Of a stretch of 64,000 nucleotides of DNA, positions 19,872 through 28,225 are shown piece by piece. Numbering within the stretch: the first letter of the stretch is position 1; every line of letters starts with the position of its first letter. The stretch covers positions 620,001-684,000 of the forward strand of contig NZ_QBUG01000002.1 of NCBI RefSeq assembly GCF_003058225.1. The letters are read 5' to 3'. The DNA is from Promicromonospora sp. AC04. Its GTDB lineage: Bacteria; Actinomycetota; Actinomycetes; Actinomycetales; Cellulomonadaceae. Both the position numbers and the translations under genes were made by a program. The notes beneath the pieces are model-generated. The model ran no database searches and was not told where the DNA came from. It was given only the letters and a program-made list of their open reading frames with translations.

Positions 19872-21593
19872 TCAGGCGTCGCCGGCCTTCGGGCCCTTGC
19901 CGATCGGGTCGGTCTTGTCTCCCCAGACCTGCTCGCGGAAGTTGTCCCAGACCTGGATGTCGGACGTGGCACCCATGAAGCCCATCCGCGCGTCCGTGGC
20001 GGACAGCACGATCTCGATGAGCGAAGCGCCCCCGAGCACCTGGTTGGCCACCTCCAGGAGGTCCTGGCCGTCGGGCAGGTTCGCGTGGATCGACGACACG
20101 TACATGTGCGCGTTGCCCTCGAGCGACACGAAGTTCGCCCGGGTGTCCGTGCCCGCGACCGTACCCTCGTGGTACGCGTACGACTTGAGCCAGAAGCCGT
20201 CGACGACCACCTTGTCGGCCGAGATCTTGATGGCGTCCCGGCGCTCGCCGCCGCCCTTGACCGGCACGTTCGCCAGGCCGATGCCGTTGATGCCGGTGAG
20301 CGGGATCGTCAGGTCCGTGCTCTCCAGGTCGGCGGGGAGGGAGAAGACGTTGCCGTCCTCCTTGGCGCCGCACTGGCCCGGCAGGTCGATGTTGAGGTCG
20401 TACTTGCCGCCGAAGGTCACCTTGACGCAGGTGCCGAGCTCGGTCTTGAGCGCGTCCTCGATCGTCTGCTGCGGGTCGACCTCGCCGCACGGGTCGTTCG
20501 GCGCCTCTGCCTCGGCCTCCGGGGGCACCTCGCCGTCCTGCGTCGGCTCCTGGCACTCGGACTTGTCGCTGTCCGGGCCCGTGCCGGCGTCGCCGCCGGC
20601 GGAGTCGCCCGCCGGGTCCCCGGCGTCGCTGCCGTCGGCCGGGTCGGTCGCCCCGTCGGTGACGTCGTCGACCGCGTCCCCGACCGGGTCCTCGCCCTCG
20701 TCGCCGGCGGACTCGGAAGTGCTCGGCGACGGGGAGGGCGAGGCGGAGGGGTCCGCCGTGCCGTCGTCGTCGCAGGCGCCGAAGACCACGCACCAGAACG
20801 AGTCGTCCTGCTGGGTCTCGGCGCCCGACGTCGACGCCGGCATGCTCATGCCGCCGAGCGCCATCGCGCTCGCCACTACTACCGCGGCGGACTTCTGGGA
20901 CAGGGCGCGCAGCGCGGTGCTGAGCGTTTCCACCTTGGGGATCGCCTCCGTGTCCGGGGCCGGCTCGCGATCAGCTCCCGGTGCGTCGTCGCCCGCCTCG
21001 GGAGCGGGGTCGTCACCCGCCTCGCCTGCGGGCGAGCCTTCTGCGCCGGTGTCCGACGCCGGAGCGTCGTCCTCAGCAGGGTCGCCGTTGTCGCCGGCTG
21101 CCGCTGCGCTGCGGGAACCAGGTGCGACGTCGTTCTCCTCGGGCTGCCCGGCCGCCTCGGCGTCCTCCACCTGGGGTGCCCAGGACACGACGACGATGCC
21201 GCCGATCACGCCCAGCAGGAACCCGACGACCCAGCCGCCGAGGTTCACTCCCGCGATCGAGTAGACGGAGATCGCGAGGGCGATCACGCCGTAGAAGATC
21301 CGGTGCACGGGCTGGGCGATCGACAGGATCCCGAGCAGCACCAGCGCGATCGGCAGGATCGTCGCCTGAGCGCCCTCGACCCCGAACTGCAGCACGACGT
21401 TCATGCCGAGCTGGTCCAGCTTGATAGGGCCGGACAGGAGCATCTCCAGGCCCGCGAGGACTACCAGCACACCCCCGACGAACGGCCGCTGCTTGCGCCA
21501 GGGGCGGAAGTCCCTGCGCCAGTCAGCAAGCTTCGCGCGAAGTCCGGGGCGGCCGGCGGCGTTCGCCTGGCCGTCACCCGGACTCAGAAGCAC
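19872..21593 (-). CDS. DUF6114-type membrane protein with long acidic linker and exported C-terminal domain
   Basis: Function unknown. About 573 aa from GTG 21593, which overlaps the end of the upstream DUF6230 gene by 10 bp. Four transmembrane helices lie at about residues 38-54, 78-93, 98-114 and 119-137 (the DUF6114 module). An acidic linker rich in D, A, P and G follows to about residue 215, then another hydrophobic stretch ending in an AST-rich signal-like site near residue 250. A Ser/Pro/Asp-rich region and a C-terminal ~200-aa domain with paired cysteines follow. The second half is therefore probably outside the cell. The DUF6230-DUF6114 pairing is known from streptomycetes. Confidence 0.75.
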   Translation of the reverse strand: MLLSPGDGQANAAGRPGLRAKLADWRRDFRPWRKQRPFVGGVLVVLAGLEMLLSGPIKLDQLGMNVVLQFGVEGAQATILPIALVLLGILSIAQPVHRIFYGVIALAISVYSIAGVNLGGWVVGFLLGVIGGIVVVSWAPQVEDAEAAGQPEENDVAPGSRSAAAAGDNGDPAEDDAPASDTGAEGSPAGEAGDDPAPEAGDDAPGADREPAPDTEAIPKVETLSTALRALSQKSAAVVVASAMALGGMSMPASTSGAETQQDDSFWCVVFGACDDDGTADPSASPSPSPSTSESAGDEGEDPVGDAVDDVTDGATDPADGSDAGDPAGDSAGGDAGTGPDSDKSECQEPTQDGEVPPEAEAEAPNDPCGEVDPQQTIEDALKTELGTCVKVTFGGKYDLNIDLPGQCGAKEDGNVFSLPADLESTDLTIPLTGINGIGLANVPVKGGGERRDAIKISADKVVVDGFWLKSYAYHEGTVAGTDTRANFVSLEGNAHMYVSSIHANLPDGQDLLEVANQVLGGASLIEIVLSATDARMGFMGATSDIQVWDNFREQVWGDKTDPIGKGPKAGDA

Positions 21594-22180
21594 TCGGTGC
21601 CGTCCGTGATCTTGAGGCTGAGGTCCGTCAGCTGGAAGACGGCGGCCTGCGTGCTCCACGAGACCTGCTGGAGACCGTTGATGTCGACGGTGTCGGAGTC
21701 CATGGCGAAGTCGCCGGCGTCACCCTTCTTGGCCGTGTTCACGGTCGAGGCGTCGACGCCGATGCGGATGTTCTTGAAGACCGCGGTACCCGACAGGTCG
21801 TTCATGCCGATCTGCAGGTCGGTGGCCAGCGCGGGCTTCCCCTCGCCGGTGCCGGCCGAGATCAGCAGGCCGACCTTGCCCAGCGGCGTGTCCTGCACGA
21901 CCGACTGGCACAGGTTGTAGAGCTTCGCGTCCTTGATGTTCGCGATGGCGGCCGGGTGCTGCGTACCGTCCGAGGCGGTGGCCACGCCCGCGTACTGCGA
22001 GAAGCCGACACCCTCGAGCTTGTCCGCGCCGATCTTGAACTGGCTGCCGGAGATGGCGAACGAGACGGGCACTGCGCCCTGTGCAACCCCGCCGAGCAGA
22101 ACGCTGGCGGCGATGGTGACCGGAATGACGGCGAGGGCCACGCGACCCTTGCGCGACCCCGTGATCTTGCTGAGCTTCAT
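21584..22180 (-). CDS. DUF6230 family secreted or surface protein
   Basis: A 198-aa exported protein of unknown function. A basic N-terminus (MKLSKITGSRKGR) and a hydrophobic core to about residue 35 (VTIAASVLLGGVAQGA) form a signal peptide. The mature part is beta-rich, has two cysteines (NLCQSV and the C-terminal TECF end) and shows no catalytic motif. ATG 22180 has a GAGGGG Shine-Dalgarno. It is the first gene of a two-gene operon with the DUF6114 protein and is divergent from a TetR regulator that probably controls it. Confidence 0.75.
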   Translation of the reverse strand: MKLSKITGSRKGRVALAVIPVTIAASVLLGGVAQGAVPVSFAISGSQFKIGADKLEGVGFSQYAGVATASDGTQHPAAIANIKDAKLYNLCQSVVQDTPLGKVGLLISAGTGEGKPALATDLQIGMNDLSGTAVFKNIRIGVDASTVNTAKKGDAGDFAMDSDTVDINGLQQVSWSTQAAVFQLTDLSLKITDGTECF

Positions 22181-22233
22181 TGGTGTTCCCCTCGATGCCA
22201 ATGTGAGGACGACTGCACCGTCGTCCCGTCGCG

Positions 22234-22263
22234 ACGTTAGCGCGATTACTGAGTTACCGTCAA
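22234..22263 (-). promoter_or_regulatory. Sigma-70-type promoter of the DUF6230-DUF6114 operon
   Basis: On the minus strand a TTGACG box (22258-22263) and a TAACGT box (22234-22239) are separated by 18 bp, placing the transcription start near 22227, about 47 nt before the DUF6230 ATG. This is one of the few consensus-like -35/-10 pairs in the window. The sequence overlapping the -35 (CTGAGTTACCGTCAATTGAG) is weakly palindromic and could hold a TetR operator, but that part is speculative. Confidence 0.5.
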
Positions 22264-22309
22264 TTGAGCCCCCGACGGCGCCGCAAAGCATGCCGGATAT
22301 GCTCGGTAC

Positions 22310-22939
22310 ATGGCAACAGCCCGACGCACGCGACTCCGCCCGGAGGAACGCCGCAACCAGCTCGTGGCACTGGGAGTCGCGACGCTCGCGGACCGCCCGC
22401 TGGCCGAGGTGACCGTCGAGGAGATCGCCGCTGAAGCCGGTGTCTCGACGGGTCTCGTCTATTACTACTTCGGCTCCAAGAACGGCCTGCACCACGAGAT
22501 CGTGCGCCGCGCGCGCGACTCGATGCTGCACGCCTCAGAGCCCCAGCCCGAGCTCCCGCCGTCCGATCGCCTGGTGAGCACGCTGACCCGGCTCGTGACG
22601 TACGTCCGGGAGCACGGGCCGACCTTCTACTCGCTCGTCCGCGGCGCCGCCAGCGGCGACGAGGAGGTGCGCGCCGTGATCGAGGACGCACGGCGCCAGC
22701 AGACGGAGCGCGCCCTGGCGGTGCTCCTCGAGCTGGGCGTGCCCGAGACCGAGCTCCTGCGCATAGCGGTCCGCTCGTGGGTGGCCCTGGCCGAGCAGGC
22801 CCTGGTCGACGGCGGCATCAACTCCGACCTCTCCGACGAGGAGCTGGTCGGCTACCTCGAGCGCAGCCTCGGTGGCGTCGTCGCCGCCGTCGTGCCGGGC
22901 GCCGCCGAGGCGCTGTTCGGGGCACCGGCCAAGATCTGA
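22310..22939 (+). CDS. TetR/AcrR family transcriptional regulator
   Basis: A 209-aa repressor-type protein. The N-terminal helix-turn-helix spans about residues 28-65, with VEEIAAEAGVSTGLVYYYFGSKNGL as the classical TetR signature. The C-terminal ligand domain is mostly helical. ATG 22310 lies 6 nt after TATGCT, so the mRNA is probably leaderless. It is divergent from the DUF6230/DUF6114 operon across a 129-bp promoter region, which makes that operon its most likely target. Ligand unknown. Confidence 0.85.
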   Translation: MATARRTRLRPEERRNQLVALGVATLADRPLAEVTVEEIAAEAGVSTGLVYYYFGSKNGLHHEIVRRARDSMLHASEPQPELPPSDRLVSTLTRLVTYVREHGPTFYSLVRGAASGDEEVRAVIEDARRQQTERALAVLLELGVPETELLRIAVRSWVALAEQALVDGGINSDLSDEELVGYLERSLGGVVAAVVPGAAEALFGAPAKI

Positions 22940-22947
22940 CCGGTCGG

Positions 22948-23487
22948 TCAGAGAGCCTTGACCATCAGGAGACAGGGACTGTCGACCCAGAGGTCGGGAA
23001 ACTCCTCCACCGGGTGGAAGCCGACGGCGCTGTAGAAGGCACGGGTCTGATCGAATCCCGGGTCCGGCGCCGAAGGGCCGAACGTCTTCACGCTCAGCAG
23101 GCGCACGCCCTGAGCGCGCAGGTCGTCCTCGACGCGCTCCAGGAGCGTGCGCCCGATGCCCGCGCGGTGGTGCTTGCGCCGGACGGCGAGCAGGTGCACC
23201 TCCGCGGACGTCGGGTAGCGCTGGTCGAGGAGCAGCACACCGAGCACGTCCTCGGTGGAGATCGCGCCGCCGTCGGCTCCGACGCCGGGGCCCGAGCTGC
23301 CCGGCGGGGCGCTCCCCGGCGAGGCTTCGGGCGCGGCGACCGCCACATAGTTGGGGAACTTGGCCGCCGCCTCGACGTACTCGTACGTGAACCGGTCTAT
23401 GCCGAACCACTCCGGCAGCTCCTCGAGGATGTCGTGCGCGGCATCCGATCGGCCGAGGGTCCTGACCACGGTGAACGTCCCAGACAC
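22948..23487 (-). CDS. GNAT family N-acetyltransferase
   Basis: A 179-aa acetyltransferase fold. The acetyl-CoA loop region is VHLLAVRRKHHRAGIGRTLL (motif R-x-x-G-I-G), followed by the C-terminal GFDQTRAFYSAVGF motif. A glycine/serine/proline-rich insert lies near residues 57-77. GTG 23487 is preferred: TAGTTT ends 7 nt before it, whereas the upstream TTG at 23496 lies inside that promoter. The substrate cannot be told. It converges on the TetR gene with only 8 bp between stops. Confidence 0.75.
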   Translation of the reverse strand: MSGTFTVVRTLGRSDAAHDILEELPEWFGIDRFTYEYVEAAAKFPNYVAVAAPEASPGSAPPGSSGPGVGADGGAISTEDVLGVLLLDQRYPTSAEVHLLAVRRKHHRAGIGRTLLERVEDDLRAQGVRLLSVKTFGPSAPDPGFDQTRAFYSAVGFHPVEEFPDLWVDSPCLLMVKAL

Positions 23488-23542
23488 GCGGACCAAACTA
23501 ATCCCGCTGGACCAACTTCACCCGTTGAACGCGAATACGCGG

Positions 23543-23579
23543 CAGACCCCCAGGTCATTCGGGGTGACCTGGGGGTCTG
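23543..23579 (-). terminator. Hairpin terminator downstream of the HtrA gene
   Basis: A perfect 15-bp stem (CAGACCCCCAGGTCA and its complement) with a 7-nt loop lies 20 bp past the protease stop and upstream of the acetyltransferase promoter. No clear T-tract follows. Confidence 0.75.
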
Positions 23580-23599
23580 ACATGTCCGGCCGGGGCGGG

Positions 23600-25225
23600 T
23601 CAGCCCTGGTTGTTGAAGAAGTCCTGCAGCCAGTCCGGGATGTTGTTCGGCTGGCTCTGGTCCGAGCCGGAGCCCGAGTCCGAGCCGTCCTCCTGGCCGG
23701 GCAGCTGCTGGCCCTGCGAGCCCGAGTCCTGGGTCGCCGTCTCGTCCTTGACCGCGAGCGTGACGGTGATCTCCTGCGTCTTGCCGTCGCGCACCACGGT
23801 CAGCACCGACTTGTCACCGGCTTCCTTCTCCCGCACGAACGCCGTGAGCGACGCCGCGCCGTTGACCGGGTCGCCGTCGATCGCGACGACCACGTCACCC
23901 TCCTGGACGCCGGCGTCCCCGGCCGGCGAGTCGGCGACGACCTCCGAGACACCGGCGCCGCGGCGGGTCACGCCGTCGGCCGTCGCGGTGGCGTCGGAGA
24001 GCGACACGCCGAGGAAGGCGTGCTCGGCGGTGCCGTCCTTCTTGAGCTGGTCACCGATCTGCGTGGCCAGGTTGGACGGGATGGCGAAGCCGAGGCCGAT
24101 CGAGCCGGAGCTGCTCGACGCCGTCCCGCCGCTCGACAGGGTAGCGATCGAGGAGGTGATGCCGATGACCTCGCCCGACGCGTTGAACAGCGGCCCACCC
24201 GAGTTGCCCGGGTTCACCGCGGCGTCGATCTGGATGGCGTTCGTGACCACCTGCTCGGACCCGTCCTCTGCGCTGGCCGTGACCGGCCGGTCCAGGGCGG
24301 ACACGATGCCCGTCGTCGCGGTGTTCGCCAGGCCCAGCGGGTTGCCGAGCGCCATCACGGGCTCGCCCACCACGACGTCGGACGAGTCCGCGAAGGTCGC
24401 GGGCTTCAGGTCCGACGGCGGGTCGGAGATCTGCACGACGGCGAGGTCGGTGGTCGGGTCCGTGCCGACGATGTCGGCGTCGTACACCCGGCCGTCGCTC
24501 AGCGTGACCTGCACCGTCGTCGCGTCGGCCACCACGTGGTTGTTGGTCAGGACGCGGCCGTCGGAGTCCAGCACGACGCCGGAGCCCTCGGCGCCGCCCG
24601 CCTGGCTCTCCACCTGGATCGCGACCACGGACTCCTGCACCGCGGAGGTGACCGCTGTCCAGTTCGGGTTCTCCACGGTCGAGCTCGCCACGGGCACGTT
24701 CTGGCTGGTCGACTGTCCGACGTCGGCCAGGGAGGCCGCGTTGTTCGGGTTGTCCGTGAGGGCGATCGCACCGGCGGTACCGAGGCTGGCCAGCAGCGCG
24801 GCGGCCGCGGCGGCGCTGACCACCGGAACCCAGGTGCGGTTCTTCGCGCTCGGCGCTTCCGCCACCGCCACCGTGGCGGGGGCGGAGTACGGGTTGACGT
24901 AGGCGGACGCGGGGCTGATGGCGGGGGCCGCGTTCTGGGCGGGGGCCAAGTGCTGAGCGGGAGCCACGCTCGGCGCGGGGGCCGGGTGCTGAGCGGGAGC
25001 CGCGCTCTGGACGTTCTGGACCGGCGCGCCCTGCGCGGGGGTGCCCTCGGCGGGTGCCGAATGCTGCTGCGGCGCAGGTACGGGCGCCGGGGACTGCGCA
25101 GGGCTCGGAGACTCAGCGTCCGCGTTCTGGGCGGGTGCCGGGCCGGCGACCGGCAGCTGCTGGGTGGGCTGCGCGACGGGCGGCTGCTCGTCCGGCTGCG
25201 GAGTGGTGCTGTTCTGGTCGGTCAT
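23600..25225 (-). CDS. Membrane-anchored HtrA/DegP-like serine protease with PDZ domain
   Basis: A 541-aa envelope-stress protease. The cytoplasmic N-terminus (~125 residues) is low complexity, built of P-A-Q-N/H style repeats. One transmembrane helix follows at about 131-155. The trypsin-like domain has the triad His in TNNHVVADA, Asp in TTDLAVVQI and Ser in VNPGNSGGPLF. A PDZ domain follows (GAGVSEVVADSPAGDAGVQEGD). A Q/G/S-rich tail ends the protein. ATG 25225 has a strong AAGGAGG Shine-Dalgarno. It should act outside the membrane on misfolded exported proteins. Confidence 0.93.
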   Translation of the reverse strand: MTDQNSTTPQPDEQPPVAQPTQQLPVAGPAPAQNADAESPSPAQSPAPVPAPQQHSAPAEGTPAQGAPVQNVQSAAPAQHPAPAPSVAPAQHLAPAQNAAPAISPASAYVNPYSAPATVAVAEAPSAKNRTWVPVVSAAAAAALLASLGTAGAIALTDNPNNAASLADVGQSTSQNVPVASSTVENPNWTAVTSAVQESVVAIQVESQAGGAEGSGVVLDSDGRVLTNNHVVADATTVQVTLSDGRVYDADIVGTDPTTDLAVVQISDPPSDLKPATFADSSDVVVGEPVMALGNPLGLANTATTGIVSALDRPVTASAEDGSEQVVTNAIQIDAAVNPGNSGGPLFNASGEVIGITSSIATLSSGGTASSSSGSIGLGFAIPSNLATQIGDQLKKDGTAEHAFLGVSLSDATATADGVTRRGAGVSEVVADSPAGDAGVQEGDVVVAIDGDPVNGAASLTAFVREKEAGDKSVLTVVRDGKTQEITVTLAVKDETATQDSGSQGQQLPGQEDGSDSGSGSDQSQPNNIPDWLQDFFNNQG

Positions 25226-25317
25226 CGTGACCCTCCTTGAAGTCAGAACCAGTTGACACCCCGTTCCTTGTCCGACCCTTGGATAAGTCTGTGAGTTCCC
25301 TGCGCGTCCTGGCAGTT

Positions 25318-25381
25318 CGTTGAGCGCGGGCCATCTGTCGGGCCGGAGCCTGCCGACCCGGCAGACAGCCCGCACTCAACG
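25318..25381 (-). terminator. Imperfect palindrome overlapping the menD stop
   Basis: The outer bases CGTTGAG and CTCAACG pair perfectly and the stem continues with mismatches (GCGGGC against GCCCGC, CTGTC against GACAG). The menD stop codon lies inside the right arm. It resembles the palindrome at 19806 in arm sequence (GAG-GCGGG... GTCGG) and size. Confidence 0.6.
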
Positions 25382-27223
25382 AGAAGCGGTGGCCGCCTCG
25401 ATGACGCGACGCGCCAGGTCGCGCGACTCCGCCAGACGGTCGGCGCGCGGCACGCGCACCTCGATGACCTGAACGCCGTGGCTCGGCGCCTGCAGCGCGT
25501 GCCGCAGGGTCGGCACGTCCTTGACGAGCTGATGGTCCACGCCGTACCCCGCGCACAGCTGCGCCAGGTTGGACCCGTGCGGCGTCCCGAAGACCCGCTC
25601 GAACGTGGCGCTCGCGGCGTCACCGGTCGCGGCGAGCGCGCCGTGCTCGAGGGTCGCGAAGATCGAGCCGCCCTCGTCGTTCACCACCACTATCTCCAGG
25701 TCGACCGGGGGCTCGTCGGGGCCGCGGAGCAGGCCGCCGACGTCGTGCAGGAACGTGAGGTCGCCCAGGAGGGCACGGGTGCGCAGGCCGCGGCGGGCGG
25801 CGGAGAGCGCGATGCCGACCGCCGTCGACACGGTGCCGTCGATGCCCGCGAGGCCTCGGTTGGCGAGGACCGCGGGTCCGGGACCGTCGAGGCCGAGCAC
25901 CAGCTCGAGGTCCCGCACGGGGTTGGACGAGCCGACCACCAGCAGGTCCTCGGGGCCGAGCACCGCGGCAACGGCTCGCGCCACGGAGAGCGCCGTCGGT
26001 CCGCCGAGGACCGCTTCGTCGCAGGTCACCTCGTCCAGGACGCGGGCGGCCTGCGCCCCCGCGGCCTGCCAGCGCTCCAGGAACGGCGACCGCTCGGCCG
26101 CGGCCGCCTCGAAGCAGACGGGGGCCAGGCCCGGCACCACGACGGCGGCGTTGCGGGCGGCGTCGGGCCACGGACCCGCGCCCGGCGCGACCACGGTGAC
26201 CGTTACGGAAGGGCGGCCGAGCAGCCGCTGCACCGGGCGCGACAGGGTGGGCCGGCCGAAGACCACCACCTGCTCGACGCTCCCCGCGAGATCGTCTGAG
26301 CCGAGCAGCACCCGGTAGGCCGCAATCGCGTTGGGCCCGCCCGTCGCGCCCGAGGACGGCTCCGCGAACAGGGGCCAGCCCTGCGCCTCGGCAAGCCGCC
26401 GCGCCTCAGGCCCGGCGCCGTCGCCTGCGACGACGACCGTGCGTTCCGGGTCGCCCGGCAGCGCCGGAGAGGCGAAGTGCTGCAGCGCGGCGGGGACGAC
26501 GAGCGGCGGGTCGGGCCGCGGGTAGTCCTCCTGCGCGGTGTCCGCGGGCAGGCCCGGCAACGGGGCCGACGGCGCCAGCGGGTCCCGGAACGCCAGGTTG
26601 AGGTGCACCGGCCCGGGGTGCCCCGAACGCAGGCCCAGGGCGGCGCTGACCGCGCGCCCGGCGATGTGCCTCAGGTCGCGGAGCTCCGGCGCGGCTTCGG
26701 CGCCCGGCTCGCCACCCGGTTCGCCCGACGGCGAGGCGCCCGATCCCGCAGGGGCGTTCGACGGCGCAGCGGCGTTCGACGGCGTCGGGAACCCCGCCGA
26801 AGCCGGGATGTCCGCCGCGAACCGCACCGCCGAACCGAAGATCCCGACCTGGTCGGTCGTCTGCGACGCACCCGTGCCGCGCAGCTCGTGCGGCCGGTCG
26901 GCGGTGAGGAGGATCAGCGGCAGCCCGGTGTGGTTCGCCTCCAGCACGGCAGGGTGCAGGTTCGCGACCGCCGTCCCCGACGTCGTGACGACGGCAACCG
27001 GCGCACCCTCCGCGCCCTTCGACAGGCCCAGCGCGAGGAATCCCGCCGCCCGCTCGTCGATCCGTACGTGCAGCGTGAGGCGGCCGGCGTCGGCGGCCTC
27101 CGCGAAGGCGTACGCGAGGGGGGCGCTGCGCGAGCCGGGGGCGAGCACCACGTCCTGCACACCCCGGGTGACCAGGTCGGCGACCAGTGCGCGGGCGGTG
27201 GTGACGGCGGGCGGGATCGTCAT
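25376..27223 (-). CDS. menD: 2-succinyl-5-enolpyruvyl-6-hydroxy-3-cyclohexene-1-carboxylate synthase
   Basis: The thiamine-diphosphate enzyme of menaquinone synthesis, joining isochorismate and 2-oxoglutarate; 615 aa. The N-terminus has VVLAPGSRSAPLAYAF and RIDERAAGFLALGLSKG, and TTSGTAVANLHPAV follows. The C-terminal TPP-binding motif runs from GDLTFLHD to VVNDEGGSIFATLE. A Pro/Ala/Gly/Ser-rich insert of about 35 residues near residue 155 (IPASAGF through AEAAPE) includes an 18-bp duplication at 26753-26788. The insert falls before a helical region and is probably tolerated. ATG 27223 overlaps the menC stop by 4 bp with GGAGG upstream. Confidence 0.95.
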   Translation of the reverse strand: MTIPPAVTTARALVADLVTRGVQDVVLAPGSRSAPLAYAFAEAADAGRLTLHVRIDERAAGFLALGLSKGAEGAPVAVVTTSGTAVANLHPAVLEANHTGLPLILLTADRPHELRGTGASQTTDQVGIFGSAVRFAADIPASAGFPTPSNAAAPSNAPAGSGASPSGEPGGEPGAEAAPELRDLRHIAGRAVSAALGLRSGHPGPVHLNLAFRDPLAPSAPLPGLPADTAQEDYPRPDPPLVVPAALQHFASPALPGDPERTVVVAGDGAGPEARRLAEAQGWPLFAEPSSGATGGPNAIAAYRVLLGSDDLAGSVEQVVVFGRPTLSRPVQRLLGRPSVTVTVVAPGAGPWPDAARNAAVVVPGLAPVCFEAAAAERSPFLERWQAAGAQAARVLDEVTCDEAVLGGPTALSVARAVAAVLGPEDLLVVGSSNPVRDLELVLGLDGPGPAVLANRGLAGIDGTVSTAVGIALSAARRGLRTRALLGDLTFLHDVGGLLRGPDEPPVDLEIVVVNDEGGSIFATLEHGALAATGDAASATFERVFGTPHGSNLAQLCAGYGVDHQLVKDVPTLRHALQAPSHGVQVIEVRVPRADRLAESRDLARRVIEAATASR

Positions 27224-28200
27224 GCGTCCTCCAGGATCCGGGTCAGTCGGTGGTACCGGGCGAGCCAGCGTTCGATCGTCGGGCCGTCAGGGGACGTGGC
27301 GGCGAGCGCCTCGGGCGAGGGCTCGGGGCGGCGGACGGGGAGCGCGCCGTCGACGGGCAGCAGCGGCTCGGCGACGACGTCGTGCACCAGGAGCTGGGAC
27401 GTCGCGAGCCCGCAGGCGTAGGGGAGCTCGGGCAGGGCGGCGGCGAGGGCGACGCCGGCGGCGAGCCCGACCGAGCTCTCGAGGGCGGACGAGACGACAA
27501 CCGGCAGCCCGACCTGCTCCGCGAGTTCGAGGCACGCGCGGACGCCGCCCAGCGGCTGCACCTTGAGGACCACGATGTCGGCGGCTTCCTCGCGCACCAC
27601 GCGCATCGGGTCGGCGGCGCGGCGGATCGACTCGTCGGCGGCGACGGGGACGTCCTGCTTGCGGCGCACCAGGGCCAGCTCGTCGACGCTTGCGCAGGGC
27701 TGCTCCACGTACTCGAGCCCACCGGCGGCTCGGTCGATCTCGGCGAGGTGCGCCAGGGCTTCGTCGGGGGTCCAGGCTGCGTTGGCGTCGACCCGAATCG
27801 CGCCGTCGGACCCCAGGGCGTCGCGGACGGCGGCGACCCGGTCCGCCTCCGCGGCCACGGGTTCGAGCGTCCCGTCGGGGCCGCGCTGCGCGACCTTGAC
27901 CTTGGCGGTCCGGCACCCGCCGGACGCCAGGACGATCTCGCGCGCCCGCTCCGGCCCGACGGCGGGGACCGTCACGTTGACCGGCACGCTCTGCCGGACC
28001 GGCTCGGGCCAGCCGATGAAGGCTGCCTCGTGCGCCGCGCGCAGCCAGGTCGAGGACTCCTCGTCGTCGTAGTCCCAGAAGGGCGACAGCTCACCCCAGC
28101 CGGCGGGGCCGCGCAGGAGGACGCCGTCGCGCACGTCGATCCCGCGAAAGCGGGTCCGTAGCGGCGTGGACCAGACGACGGGTTCACCGATCAGCAGCAC
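27220..28200 (-). CDS. menC: o-Succinylbenzoate synthase
   Basis: The enolase-superfamily dehydratase that makes o-succinylbenzoate, 326 aa. The catalytic lysine lies in TAKVKVAQ and the metal ligands in RVDANAAW (Asp), EYVEQPC (Glu) and VAADESIR (Asp). The opposing lysine is in IVVLKVQPLGG. GTG 28200 lies 6 nt after TAGCCT, so the gene has its own leaderless promoter. It is followed by menD with an ATGA overlap. Confidence 0.95.
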   Translation of the reverse strand: MLLIGEPVVWSTPLRTRFRGIDVRDGVLLRGPAGWGELSPFWDYDDEESSTWLRAAHEAAFIGWPEPVRQSVPVNVTVPAVGPERAREIVLASGGCRTAKVKVAQRGPDGTLEPVAAEADRVAAVRDALGSDGAIRVDANAAWTPDEALAHLAEIDRAAGGLEYVEQPCASVDELALVRRKQDVPVAADESIRRAADPMRVVREEAADIVVLKVQPLGGVRACLELAEQVGLPVVVSSALESSVGLAAGVALAAALPELPYACGLATSQLLVHDVVAEPLLPVDGALPVRRPEPSPEALAATSPDGPTIERWLARYHRLTRILEDA

Positions 28201-28225
28201 AGGGCCAGGCTAACTACCCGAGGGG

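Noticed and set aside
24940-25200. Repetitive Pro/Ala/Gln-rich 5' part of the HtrA gene as an array or mobile element
   Set aside because: It is an in-frame low-complexity cytoplasmic tail common in actinobacterial HtrA proteins, with no fixed period.
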